From Gemmatimonadota bacterium (lineage in GTDB: Bacteria; Latescibacterota; UBA2968; UBA8231): a stretch of 64,000 bases of DNA. Below the pieces are notes generated by a model, which worked only from the letters and a program-made list of their open reading frames with translations, was not told the origin of the DNA and ran no database searches. Below are positions 34,996-43,211 of the stretch, piece after piece. Within the stretch, counting starts at the first letter, position 1. Every line of letters begins with the position of its first letter. The position numbers and the translations under genes were made by a program. Location: NCBI GenBank assembly GCA_018660835.1, contig JABJJN010000018.1:62001-126000 (forward strand), written 5' to 3'.

Positions 34996-36999
34996 TCAGC
35001 GCCCAAGCGCTGCCAGGCGGCGCTCGCGCGACAACTTCTGCAGCAAGACGGATTGGCGCCGTGGTGCCTTCGGTAGATCCGGCCCGGCGATCTCATCCGC
35101 TTCTCCGAGCCAGCACACCAGGACACCGGTCTCTTGCAAACTCCGTGCTGCCGGCTGTTGTGAGATCACCAACGAACCGGCCCCTTCAAAGCGGATCCCA
35201 AGACCTCTACGACTGGCATGATGTCTTGCTTGACTCACGACCAGTCCGCGGAGATCCGGCATGAGCATCGCCCCCGCGCTTGCGCTAAGCTGTGCCACCT
35301 CGCCACTGTGCTCCAAGCTGCCGTCGAGCTTCAACACGCGCTCCATCGTACGGCGAAAGGCGGGAGCCGCAACGACTCCTCCGTATTTACCTATGCGGGG
35401 GTTCTCAATGACCACCAGACACAGGTAACGCGCCGATGTGGCGGGGACAAAACCAACAAAGGATGAGACGTATTCATCCTCGGCATATCCCGCGCCATCG
35501 ATCAATGCACGCTGAGCCGTGCCGGTCTTCCCGGCCACTTCGACTCCTGGAATTGCCGCGGCTTTCCCCGTCCCATCCGTCACCACTCCTGCAAGCATTC
35601 TCTGCAGACGAGTGGCAGTGCTCTCAGAGATCACGCGCCGCACCTTCTGTGTCTCCGTGACGCGACGCTCCCCCCCCTGCCTCACCTCTGTCACCACCCG
35701 CGGCGACATGAGCGTGCCACCATTGGCGATGACGCCGAAGGCCTGCACGAGTTGCAGAGCCGTGACACTGACCTCCTGGCCGATGGCAATCGTTTCCAGG
35801 GAGCGATCCGACCACTCGCTGGCATGGCGCAGTAGCCCGGAACTCTCAGCAGGCAGACCCACACCTGTTCGTATGCCGAATCCGAAGCGGCGCAGATAGT
35901 CGTAGTAATCGGCACGAGACAATTCACCTGCAAGCTTGATCATGCCGATGTTGCTCGAGCGCGCCAGGACCTGAGATGTCGTCAGCCACCCGTGTGGTGA
36001 CGTGTCGCGAATGGTGTCACCCGTGGCCAACACATAAGCGCCCTGCTCACAGAAGACCTGCGTCGCCGAACGCGTCCGTCCCTCTTCCAGGACAGCAGCG
36101 AGCGTAATGGGCTTGAACGTGGAACCTGGCTCGAAGGGATCGGTGATGGTACGATTGCGCCTGTGCGCTGCAGGTGAATCGCCCGGGTCGTTGGCGTCAA
36201 AAACGGGGACGCTCGCCAGTGCCAACAGATCGCCCGTATGCGGATCGGCAATGATCCCCATGGCACTTTCTGCGCCTGTCTCCTCGACAGCACGCACGAG
36301 CTCTTCTTCGAGAATCCCCTGCATCACGACATCTATGGTCAATTGAACACTGGCGCCGTTGCGCGCCGGCTGTCGGGCGAGACGCCGATCGGCAAGCTGG
36401 TGTCCACGACTGTCAACGGACGTCAGAGCCACTCCCGTTGACTCGGCCAGCCGATAGTCCAGAGCCAGTTCGAGACCTTCGCGACCATCATTGTCAATTC
36501 CCGTAAAACCAATCATCTGCGCCGCCAGATGCTCATACGGATACAGGCGACGGACTTCCTCCTGCTCAAAAACGCCGGCGAACTCGTGATCGCGGATCGC
36601 TGCAAGCTGCTCTTCATCAGCTTGGCGCAACAGATAGGCGAAGGGACGCCGCTTGTCCATCAGTTCGCGAACACTCGCGACCGATGTGCCTCGAAATCTG
36701 GCAAAATGGGCGGCGACAGCCTCGGGATCCTCGACAAGCTGCGGACGGCAATAGAACGAAACAGAGCGAACATCGAGAGCCAGCTCCCGGCCCTGTCGGT
36801 CAAGGATGGGACCACGACGCGCGCTCAGCTGAATCTGTCGTTGATGTTGCAGCCGCGCCTGCTCTGAGAAGCGCTCATGCCCAAAAGCCTGCACGTCGAT
36901 GAGTCGCAGGGCAACGACAGCCCACAGGCAACCGAATAACCCGAGGGCTACACGAAAACGCCGTTGACCCGCATGAGGTCGATCCTTGAGGCCTGTCAT
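34996..36999 (-). CDS. ftsI: Septal penicillin-binding protein FtsI (PBP3/PBP2B) with PASTA domain
   Basis: A class B transpeptidase of 667 residues. One N-terminal helix (about 15-33) precedes the pedestal domain. The active-site motifs are S293-T-F-K296, S348-S-N350 and K491-T-G493 (VAGKTGTAQ). Residues of about 582-640 form a single PASTA-like domain (MPDLRGLVVSQARHHASRRG), after which a short basic tail follows. PASTA-bearing FtsI is common outside the Enterobacteria. It cross-links septal peptidoglycan together with FtsW. ATG at 36999 overlaps the ftsL stop as ATGA. Confidence 0.96.
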   Translation of the reverse strand: MTGLKDRPHAGQRRFRVALGLFGCLWAVVALRLIDVQAFGHERFSEQARLQHQRQIQLSARRGPILDRQGRELALDVRSVSFYCRPQLVEDPEAVAAHFARFRGTSVASVRELMDKRRPFAYLLRQADEEQLAAIRDHEFAGVFEQEEVRRLYPYEHLAAQMIGFTGIDNDGREGLELALDYRLAESTGVALTSVDSRGHQLADRRLARQPARNGASVQLTIDVVMQGILEEELVRAVEETGAESAMGIIADPHTGDLLALASVPVFDANDPGDSPAAHRRNRTITDPFEPGSTFKPITLAAVLEEGRTRSATQVFCEQGAYVLATGDTIRDTSPHGWLTTSQVLARSSNIGMIKLAGELSRADYYDYLRRFGFGIRTGVGLPAESSGLLRHASEWSDRSLETIAIGQEVSVTALQLVQAFGVIANGGTLMSPRVVTEVRQGGERRVTETQKVRRVISESTATRLQRMLAGVVTDGTGKAAAIPGVEVAGKTGTAQRALIDGAGYAEDEYVSSFVGFVPATSARYLCLVVIENPRIGKYGGVVAAPAFRRTMERVLKLDGSLEHSGEVAQLSASAGAMLMPDLRGLVVSQARHHASRRGLGIRFEGAGSLVISQQPAARSLQETGVLVCWLGEADEIAGPDLPKAPRRQSVLLQKLSRERRLAALGR

Positions 37000-37268
37000 C
37001 TGATCAGAACCTGTCCTGGCGATTCGGGTGCAATCATGTGCAGATCATCGACGGCGCGCTGACGCAGAACACCAGGCAACTTGGAGCGCTCTACCGCTGC
37101 CAGGAGCTTGGAGCGCTCCTCCTCCAGGATAGAGATTTGCCCTGTCGCCGTAGCCATTTTCTGCGCCACACCGCCCGACTCGACCTTACTCCAGACGTAG
37201 ATCGTCGTCATCCCAACCACTCCTGCCACTGCCAGAACGCGACAGATGTATCCGATCATTCCGTCCAT
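36996..37268 (-). CDS. ftsL: Cell division protein FtsL
   Basis: A 90-residue bitopic protein with one helix (about residues 5-24, IGYICRVLAVAGVVGMTTIY) and a short coiled-coil (ISILEEERSKLLAAVERSKL), the FtsL architecture. The sequence itself is poorly conserved in this family, so the call depends mainly on size, topology and its place between rsmH and ftsI. It shares one base with the rsmH stop (TGATG) and overlaps ftsI as ATGA. Confidence 0.85.
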   Translation of the reverse strand: MDGMIGYICRVLAVAGVVGMTTIYVWSKVESGGVAQKMATATGQISILEEERSKLLAAVERSKLPGVLRQRAVDDLHMIAPESPGQVLIR

Positions 37269-38236
37269 CAGGCGGCCAGCTTTTCAAAAACCCGCAACTT
37301 TGCGCTTCGCGATCTTGGATTGATGGAAGTCTCCTTCGCAGTGGCCGTTTGCATCCGGCCGTGTGACTTGAAGGTGGGCAACAGACCACAGACACACGCT
37401 GGCAAGCGCGGCGGGCAGACGCACCCCTTCACACGTGGTGCCATGCGGGTTTTCACAATTCGATCTTCCAATGAGTGATAGGCGATGACCACCAGGCGCC
37501 CCTCAGGCGCCAGTAACTCTGCAGATCGATCGACGAACTCGCTCAATTCGTCCAACTCGGCATTTACGGCAATTCTCACAGCCTGAAACACACGGGCCAG
37601 TGTCTTGTTCAGCATCTTTGGAGAAGTCGAAGCCACGGCATCGCGAAGGTCACCGGTCGTTGCCAATTTTCCCTCGTCGCGGTACCGGCAGATGGCGGCT
37701 GCAATCCATTTCGCCCGCCGTTCCTCACCGTAGTCTCGGATCAGCCTCATCAGATCGACCTGCTCGATACCATGCAGCAAATCGATCGCAGGCACCCCAG
37801 TGCTGCGATCCATGCGCATATCGAGCGGGCCGTCCTGATGATAGCTGAACCCCCGGGATGCCTCGTCGATCTGGTGCGAACTGACACCAAGATCGGCGAG
37901 AATCCCGGCTGCGCCGGCCGCCTCGTGCCGGCGCACGTGTGGGGCCACCGACTGGGCGAGGGAGGAAAACGCGCACTGGAGAAAGCTCACCTGCCCGCCA
38001 AACGGGCGCAGTCGGCGGCCCGCCTCGTTCAGTGCCGCCGAGTCGCGATCGCAGGCAATCAGGTGACCAGAGTCTCCAAGTGCGCGAAGGACGGCTTCGC
38101 CGTGCCCTCCGCCACCGATGGTAGCATCCACATAAACCCCATCGGGATCGTTCACCAGTCCGGAGATGACCTCCTCCACCATCACTGGCAGATGGTAGGA
38201 CGAATCTTCCGATCTGGTCGCTACAGGGATCAACAT
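37268..38236 (-). CDS. rsmH: 16S rRNA (cytosine1402-N4)-methyltransferase RsmH
   Basis: A 322-residue methyltransferase (MraW). It starts with YHLPVMVEEVISGL and the SAM motif VDATIGGGGHGEAVL, then has ADLGVSSHQIDEASRGFS and the RRAKWIAAAI region, and ends with VIAYHSLEDRIVKTRM and a typical C-terminal segment. It methylates C1402 in the ribosomal P site. Its ATG overlaps the mraZ stop by one base (TAATG). Confidence 0.96.
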   Translation of the reverse strand: MLIPVATRSEDSSYHLPVMVEEVISGLVNDPDGVYVDATIGGGGHGEAVLRALGDSGHLIACDRDSAALNEAGRRLRPFGGQVSFLQCAFSSLAQSVAPHVRRHEAAGAAGILADLGVSSHQIDEASRGFSYHQDGPLDMRMDRSTGVPAIDLLHGIEQVDLMRLIRDYGEERRAKWIAAAICRYRDEGKLATTGDLRDAVASTSPKMLNKTLARVFQAVRIAVNAELDELSEFVDRSAELLAPEGRLVVIAYHSLEDRIVKTRMAPRVKGCVCPPRLPACVCGLLPTFKSHGRMQTATAKETSINPRSRSAKLRVFEKLAA

Positions 38237-38679
38237 TACAGATCGAGCGTTTCGGCGACTTCTTCCAACGTCGCCTCTGCTTGCTGCAAATACTGCTTCC
38301 AGGCATCTGGTTGCCAGAATTCAAGGCGATCCAGGGCCCCGATCACGATCATACGGTCTTCTATGTGGGCTCTCTCGAGCAACTTCCGCGGAATCGACGC
38401 CCTGCCCTGCCGGTCAAGTCGGACTTCTGTCGCCTGCGATAACATGGCGCGGTAGTAAAGCCGGACCTTCTGCTCCGTCTGCGGCAGGCGCAACATCCGC
38501 TCAGCGATCTGCGACCATTGGTTTTTCGGATGTGCTGCAAGGCAACCATCAAGCCCACGGACCACGACCAGCGTGTCATCGGCTTCAGGATCGAGATTTC
38601 GACGGAGGTCGGCAGGCAGAAAGATGCGTCCCTTGTCATCGACTGGCACTTCGAATTCTCCAAGGAACTGCGTCGCCAT
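38236..38679 (-). CDS. mraZ: Transcriptional regulator MraZ
   Basis: A 147-residue protein with two AbrB-like MraZ repeats: FLGEFEVPVDDKGRIFLPADLR in the first half and ATEVRLDRQGRASIPRKLLE in the second, each with the DxxGR signature. It forms rings and binds direct repeats in the dcw promoter to repress its own operon. Exactly such repeats lie 32-61 bases upstream. ATG 38679 is preferred from family alignment; a GTG at 38697 in the same frame is an alternative. Confidence 0.94.
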   Translation of the reverse strand: MATQFLGEFEVPVDDKGRIFLPADLRRNLDPEADDTLVVVRGLDGCLAAHPKNQWSQIAERMLRLPQTEQKVRLYYRAMLSQATEVRLDRQGRASIPRKLLERAHIEDRMIVIGALDRLEFWQPDAWKQYLQQAEATLEEVAETLDL

Positions 38680-38710
38680 CGGGTCGCCCGATTCCACCTA
38701 ATCAATGGGT

Positions 38711-38740
38711 CAATGCACCCCTATACACCACTTTCCACCA
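38711..38740 (-). promoter_or_regulatory. MraZ box: three 10-bp direct repeats
   Basis: Read on the minus strand, three adjacent 10-base units occur: TGGTGGAAAG, TGGTGTATAG and GGGTGCATTG. They share the GGTG core at one helical-turn spacing. MraZ is known to bind short G-rich repeats (TGGG- or AAAGTG-type depending on lineage) just in front of mraZ. The array starts at the predicted transcription start, which fits repression by the operon's own product. Confidence 0.8.
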
Positions 38741-38746
38741 CGGATT

Positions 38747-38776
38747 AGTATAACCGCTCCACATCCTGGGTGTCAA
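38747..38776 (-). promoter_or_regulatory. Sigma-70-type promoter of the dcw operon
   Basis: On the minus strand a perfect TTGACA (38776-38771) is followed after 18 bases by TATACT (38752-38747). Transcription would start near 38740, at the edge of the MraZ repeats. It drives mraZ and presumably the entire run to ftsZ, as no other strong promoter is visible among the tightly packed genes. Confidence 0.85.
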
Positions 38777-39076
38777 GACAAAAAAGATAATTGTTCTGAA
38801 TAATTGCCACACACCCTTAACCGATTGATTTAACTAATGTTATGGATACATTTCCTGATCGATCTCGAGAGCTCTCCAAGCTTTCTGGCAGGGGTGGTGC
38901 AACAACGACCTCCAGGCCTCTCAGAACGCCAGAAAACGCCCTCCCAGTCAGAGAAAGGACGATGATGGTGAATGGGGGTGTGAATTGGGTGCAGCGACGG
39001 CCAGCAGGGCAGACTGCAACTGGGTTGATCACAGGTCCCACCCGGCACAGGAGCCGGATTCAAACCTTGGAAGCGT
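38777..39076. other. Intergenic region between trmB and the dcw promoter
   Basis: About 300 bases with no supported gene. The part nearest the dcw promoter (to about 38840) is AT-rich and could act as an UP-type element. The rest is ordinary in composition. Short open frames on both strands have no start signals. I see no terminator hairpin for trmB here. Confidence 0.5.
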
Positions 39077-39709
39077 CTAGGGCGTGGCTTTTTGCAGCAC
39101 GCGGCGATGAATGGATCGACCAGCCGACACGTACTTCACTTCGAAATTCGTCGGCTCACCTGACCAGGCCGCCTCAACAGGAACGAGCTGGTCGGCAAAA
39201 GGAGCCAGTGCTTCCAGCATCGCCTCGAAATAGTCGCTGTGGTCGGTCTTGATCCATACGCGTCCCCCGGGCACGAGGACTCGGTGGACCTCCCTGACGA
39301 AATCGGGCGACATCAGCCGGCGCTTGTGATGTCGCTTCTTTGGCCATGGATCAGGGAAATAGATATGGAAAGCCTGAACCGACTCAGATGGCAGAAAGAA
39401 TTCGACGAACTCTCGAGCGTCACCGTGGACGAAACGGATGTTGTTCAACTGTCGACGACCTGCGCGATCGCAAGCAAGCCGTAAGTATTTGATGGCCACC
39501 TCGACGCCGATGTAGTTGACGTCCGTATGGCTCTTGGCCGCACCGAGAAGATACCGTCCCTTGCCAATTCCCAGTTCGATCTCAACAGGATCGTCGTTGC
39601 CAAAGATGGCAGGTAGATCCAGAACGACATCATCGTCGATGTCATCAAGGGCCAACATCAGGTCAGCCGTCGTATTCACCGCTGTCATCGACTGCGCCTC
39701 AACCTCCAC
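39077..39709 (-). CDS. trmB: tRNA (guanine-N7-)-methyltransferase TrmB
   Basis: A 210-residue SAM methyltransferase that makes m7G46 in tRNA. The SAM site is IELGIGKGRYLLGAAK, followed by YIGVEVAIKYLRLA, and the family signature FPDPWPKKRHHKRRL is intact. The C-terminal TNFEVKY closes the substrate site. GTG at 39709 has AGAGGA eight bases upstream; ATG at 39688 is an alternative. It stands alone between a terminator and the dcw promoter. Confidence 0.95.
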   Translation of the reverse strand: MEVEAQSMTAVNTTADLMLALDDIDDDVVLDLPAIFGNDDPVEIELGIGKGRYLLGAAKSHTDVNYIGVEVAIKYLRLACDRAGRRQLNNIRFVHGDAREFVEFFLPSESVQAFHIYFPDPWPKKRHHKRRLMSPDFVREVHRVLVPGGRVWIKTDHSDYFEAMLEALAPFADQLVPVEAAWSGEPTNFEVKYVSAGRSIHRRVLQKATP

Positions 39710-39750
39710 AAGAATTTCCTCTGATTGACCCGCATTAAGGCCTGTCAGGT

Positions 39751-39791
39751 TACAAGAAACGGACGCTGGTCGTCATCGACCAGCGTCCGTT
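39751..39791 (-). terminator. Intrinsic terminator of the sulfur/Fe-S operon
   Basis: A perfect 15-bp stem (39758-39772 with 39777-39791) and a 4-base loop. Read on the minus strand it is followed by TCTTGT, a short U-rich tail. It lies 60 bases after the moeB stop and ends that operon ahead of trmB. Confidence 0.85.
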
Positions 39792-39851
39792 AGAATTCTC
39801 ACACATGGTCACGGACGCCAACTGCGGCCTATGACCTCACAAATCTCGTGT

Positions 39852-41042
39852 TCAGCCAGCCGCCTCACTGTGCCCAGGCAGCCCACAGAATTGTTCATAG
39901 TCGATCAATTCAGTCACTGTGGGCGCATCGCCGCACACTGGACAATCCGGATTCCGACGCAACTTCAACTCACGAAACTTCATATCCAGGGCATCGTAGA
40001 GCATCATCCTGCCAACCAGAGGTGTCCCCATGCCGACGAGCAACTTTACAACCTCTGTCGCCTGCACCATGCCGATGGTTCCGGGCAGAATGCCTAAAAC
40101 CCCTCCTTCGGCGCATGATGGCACTTCGCCGGGAGGCGGTGGCTCAGGATAGAGGCAGCGATAACACGGACCGCCGTCAGCCGAGTCGTATACTGTCGCC
40201 TGTCCCTCAAAACGGAAGATGCTGCCATCGACGACGGGCTTGCCGCTGAGCACTGCCGCGTCGTTGACGAGATAGCGCGTCGGGAAATTGTCGCAGCCGT
40301 TGACGATGATATCGTAGCCATCGAGCATCTGCATCGCATTCACTGACGTCAACAACTCGAAGTGCGTATTGACGGTGATGCCTGGGTTTAGCTGCAGCAA
40401 GCGCTCACGAGCGGCTTCGACCTTGGGCTTGCCAATCATATCCTCGCTGAACAGGATCTGTCGTTGAAGGTTGCTCCGGTCGACGACATCGGCATCAACG
40501 AGGCCAATGGTACCGACACCCGCTGCGGCCAGGTAAAGAGCCGTTGGGCAACCGAGCCCACCTGCACCAACCAGCAACACTTTGCCGCCGAGCAATTTCT
40601 TCTGGCCTTGTTCGCCCACTTCAGGCAGAATGATGTGGCGCGAGTAACGCTGTAGGTCGTCATCGGACAACAAGCCATCTTGTTCGATGCTGAAGCCCGC
40701 GTCTTTCCAGCCTTTGATGCCGCCAATCATGGACGTCACACTCGTGTAGCCCATGGCGATCAGATCTCTGGCTGCCAGGGCCGAGCGGTTGCCACCGGCA
40801 CAGTAAAGGACGATGGGAACATCACGTTCCATCGTGACATCCTCCTCGATGTTCAGTTCGAGGAAACCACGGGGAATCAGATGGGCACCCGGGATGTAGC
40901 CATCCATCACTTCGTCACGCTCGCGCACGTCGACGACATGCTTGATTTCACCGGCCTGCAGTCCACGCTTGACCTGATCGGCGGTGACTTCTTCGATCGA
41001 CCGCTTTACCTGGTCAAGCAACTGGCCTGACGTCAGAGCCAT
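39852..41042 (-). CDS. moeB: Rhodanese-MoeB/ThiF fusion (ubiquitin-like protein adenylyltransferase)
   Basis: A 396-residue two-domain protein. Residues 1-120 are a rhodanese domain with a reactive cysteine at 81 (VLYCAGGNRSA). Residues of about 130-396 are an E1-like adenylyltransferase with VLLVGAGGLGCPTALYLAAAG, the SNLQRQILF arginine finger region, zinc cysteines in CYRCLYP and CPVCGD, and PSCAEGGVLGILPG. The enzyme adenylates the C-terminus of MoaD/ThiS/CysO-type proteins, and the rhodanese cysteine can pass on sulfur as persulfide. The rhodanese is N-terminal here, while in MoeZ-type proteins it is C-terminal. It lies 79 bases after the cysteine desulfurase, a probable sulfur donor. Confidence 0.9.
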   Translation of the reverse strand: MALTSGQLLDQVKRSIEEVTADQVKRGLQAGEIKHVVDVRERDEVMDGYIPGAHLIPRGFLELNIEEDVTMERDVPIVLYCAGGNRSALAARDLIAMGYTSVTSMIGGIKGWKDAGFSIEQDGLLSDDDLQRYSRHIILPEVGEQGQKKLLGGKVLLVGAGGLGCPTALYLAAAGVGTIGLVDADVVDRSNLQRQILFSEDMIGKPKVEAARERLLQLNPGITVNTHFELLTSVNAMQMLDGYDIIVNGCDNFPTRYLVNDAAVLSGKPVVDGSIFRFEGQATVYDSADGGPCYRCLYPEPPPPGEVPSCAEGGVLGILPGTIGMVQATEVVKLLVGMGTPLVGRMMLYDALDMKFRELKLRRNPDCPVCGDAPTVTELIDYEQFCGLPGHSEAAG

Positions 41043-41121
41043 GCCAAAAATCTCCTATTTCTTTGTCTCGCAGCGAATCGGTTTCGCTGATCTGTAGACA
41101 GATGAAGCTATAGATGAAAAC

Positions 41122-42351
41122 TCAACCCGCAAGACCCGTATCGTGGACACAAGCAGCGATCACTTTCTCGATGACCGTGTCGATCTGTTCCTGTGTCGTG
41201 CTGCGCCCCAGACCAAAGCGCAGAGTCGAGGTTGCCTGTGCATCACTGAGTCCGATGGCACTCAATACGTGGGAAGGCCCCGTGTGTCCGGAAGCACATG
41301 CAGCACCTGCGGACAGCGCCACTTCGTGCTGCAGACGCAGCATCAGATCTGTCCCATCCGCCCCTGCGAAACAGACACTGACACAGCCAGGCAATCGCTG
41401 CTGCGCATGGCCATTGATGGTTAGATTCAACTTCTGACTCAGTCCACCAACCAGTTGCTCACGTAACTGGCCCAGACGCCTCATCTCAGATTCCAGCTCG
41501 GCGGCAGCCAATTCGCAGGCGCGTCCCAGACCGACAATCCCGGGTACATTCAACGTGCCTGAACGGATGCCACGTTCCTGTCCCCCACCCTCCTGCAATG
41601 GCTGCAGACGAATGGCGGGACGACGTCGACGCACGTAGAGGGCCCCCTGGCCTTTGGGGCCATACACTTTGTGAGCTGACATCGAGAGCAGATCGATTCC
41701 TAGCGCCCGCACATCAAGGGGAATCTTGCCAACGGCCTGCGCTGCGTCACAGTGCCACAGGGCTGGATGATCTGCCAGTACGAGACCAATCCGCTCCAAT
41801 GGCTGTATCGTGCCGATCTCGTTGTTTGCCGCCATCAGAGACACGAGAAATGTGTCGTCTCGCAGCTGTCGCTGCAGTTCATCTGGATCGATCTGACCGT
41901 GGGCATCGACGGACAGATAGGTCACCTCGGTACCGCTGCGGGACAACGTCTCGCACACATCGAGTACTGCAGGGTGTTCGGTCGCGCTGGTGATGATGTG
42001 ACCACCATCGGGGTGACGTGCTGCCAGGCCTCGAATGGCGAGATTGTTCGCTTCCGTCGCTCCAGATGTAAAAACGATCTCGCGGGCCGAGGCGCCAAGG
42101 AGGCCTGCCACCGCATTCCGTGCGGCTTCGGTCGCCTCCTTTGCTTGCCATCCGTAGGGATGTGCCGAGGAAGGATTGCCGAAGTGGGTCGTGAAGAACG
42201 GCACCATCGCCTCAAGAACACGAAGATCCAGAGGCGTAGTCGCCAGATGATCTAGATAAATCGGAAGGGAACCGTTCGATGTGTCGTCGACTAGACGACG
42301 CGCCGGCTCAGACGCTGAAAGACTCGCCGCAGCCACAGGTTGTTCTGGCAT
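41122..42351 (-). CDS. Cysteine desulfurase (IscS/NifS family)
   Basis: A PLP enzyme of 409 residues that takes sulfur from cysteine as an enzyme-bound persulfide. The N-terminal motif is IYLDHLATTPLDLRVLEAM (His where many have Asn/His-Ala), the cofactor lysine is in MSAHKVYGPKGQG, and the catalytic cysteine is in SAGAACASGHTGPSHVL. The ATG at 42351 overlaps the upstream IscA gene by 44 bases, which is long; the first 25 residues are not family-like, but no better start is visible. No iscU or nifU scaffold gene accompanies it. Confidence 0.92.
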   Translation of the reverse strand: MPEQPVAAASLSASEPARRLVDDTSNGSLPIYLDHLATTPLDLRVLEAMVPFFTTHFGNPSSAHPYGWQAKEATEAARNAVAGLLGASAREIVFTSGATEANNLAIRGLAARHPDGGHIITSATEHPAVLDVCETLSRSGTEVTYLSVDAHGQIDPDELQRQLRDDTFLVSLMAANNEIGTIQPLERIGLVLADHPALWHCDAAQAVGKIPLDVRALGIDLLSMSAHKVYGPKGQGALYVRRRRPAIRLQPLQEGGGQERGIRSGTLNVPGIVGLGRACELAAAELESEMRRLGQLREQLVGGLSQKLNLTINGHAQQRLPGCVSVCFAGADGTDLMLRLQHEVALSAGAACASGHTGPSHVLSAIGLSDAQATSTLRFGLGRSTTQEQIDTVIEKVIAACVHDTGLAG

Positions 42352-42631
42352 TGGGATTCACCACCTGGAAACCAGCCCCCATCAAACCATCATCGAAGTT
42401 GAGGGTCACACCGTTGAGATAGAGGCTGGATTTCGGATCAACAAAGACATTCACACCATTCGACTCGATAATTTGATCCATCTCGCCGGGCCCTTCAGCG
42501 AATTCCAGCTTATATGAGAAACCCGAGCAACCGCCACCGACGACGGCCACACGCAGTCCGCGATTGTCGTCGCCCTCTGACTCATTCAGACTACGGATTT
42601 TCTCGGCTGCCGTATCGCTTACTTCGATCAT
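42308..42631 (-). CDS. A-type iron-sulfur carrier (IscA/ErpA family)
   Basis: A 107-residue Fe-S carrier with the three conserved cysteines: GGGCSGFSYKLEF and the C-terminal TTCGCGESF. ATG at 42631 (MIEVSDTAAEKIRSL) has GGAG eight bases upstream; a longer frame to 42664 runs into the MerR gene. It hands clusters from assembly sites to apo-proteins. Its neighbours are the desulfurase (downstream, overlapping) and a Cys-rich MerR regulator (12 bases upstream). ErpA and IscA cannot be separated by eye. Confidence 0.93.
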   Translation of the reverse strand: MIEVSDTAAEKIRSLNESEGDDNRGLRVAVVGGGCSGFSYKLEFAEGPGEMDQIIESNGVNVFVDPKSSLYLNGVTLNFDDGLMGAGFQVVNPNARTTCGCGESFSV

Positions 42632-42642
42632 CTTGGCTTCTC

Positions 42643-43122
42643 CTAGCGCCCGAAGATGGCGCACTCTACCAGATCGGGAACTTCGTCGTGACGTTGATAC
42701 ACTTCACAATTGTGGCAGTCGCGTTCGAGGACCGGGATTTCGCATGACTGACAGCCCTGCAAGACGGCGATCCCGCATGTCGTCCGCTCGCGCAATTCGA
42801 CGTATTGTTGGATCTTTTCGTCGATTGATTTCTGCTGGCCGCGCAGGATCTCGATCATCTGGTGAGCTAACTCACCGCCCGTCTCGGATTCATTGCGCAA
42901 CGTAAACAATTGTCGGATCTGTTCGAGTTCGAAACCGAGACTCTTCAGACCCTGAATGATCTGTAACCGGCGTAGTTGATCGTCGCAATAGCGACGAAAC
43001 CCGCCACCTGACCGCTCCTCGGGCCCGATGATTCCGAGCTCCTCGTAGTAGCGGATCGTTCTCGTGGACACGCCAGCCCGTTCGGCCAGGTCGCCAATCT
43101 GCATGCAACAGCGTTCGGACAA
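42643..43122 (-). CDS. MerR family regulator with a six-cysteine C-terminal region
   Basis: A 159-residue regulator. The N-terminal winged helix reads IGDLAERAGVSTRTIRYYEELGI, with the MerR-typical FRRYCDDQLRRLQII wing and a long dimerisation helix. The effector end holds cysteines at 116, 124, 127, 136, 139 and 154 (C-x7-C-x2-C-x8-C-x2-C-x14-C), suited to binding zinc or an Fe-S cluster. This spacing is not the SoxR one. The start is TTG at 43122 with AGGGAG about ten bases ahead, or ATG at 43104. As first gene before IscA and the desulfurase, it probably senses cluster, metal or sulfur status and regulates the operon (inference). Confidence 0.88.
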   Translation of the reverse strand: MSERCCMQIGDLAERAGVSTRTIRYYEELGIIGPEERSGGGFRRYCDDQLRRLQIIQGLKSLGFELEQIRQLFTLRNESETGGELAHQMIEILRGQQKSIDEKIQQYVELRERTTCGIAVLQGCQSCEIPVLERDCHNCEVYQRHDEVPDLVECAIFGR

Positions 43123-43133
43123 TCCGACGTATC

Positions 43134-43179
43134 TCCCTTATTTTCAAGGGAATGTAACCAGGTGCCCGAGGATAGTCAA
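43134..43179 (-). promoter_or_regulatory. Promoter and dyad operator of the MerR-iscA-desulfurase operon
   Basis: On the minus strand TTGACT (43179-43174) and TACATT (43156-43151) are spaced by 17 bases, a good sigma-70 promoter. Directly downstream, at 43151-43134, lies an 18-base inverted repeat TCCCTT-6-AAGGGA that touches the -10 element and would cover the transcription start. A normal 17-base spacer and a downstream dyad suggest repression, not the MerR-type activation of 19-20 base spacers. The divergent serine hydrolase gene starts at 43212 and may be affected. Confidence 0.65.
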
Positions 43180-43211
43180 CGAGTGGCACCCACATAAAAC
43201 CAGGAGCATAT

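Noticed and set aside
39028..39076. tRNA-like segment between trmB and the dcw promoter
   Set aside because: A TTCAAA-type loop is present but no pairing T stem, anticodon arm or acceptor stem can be drawn on either strand.
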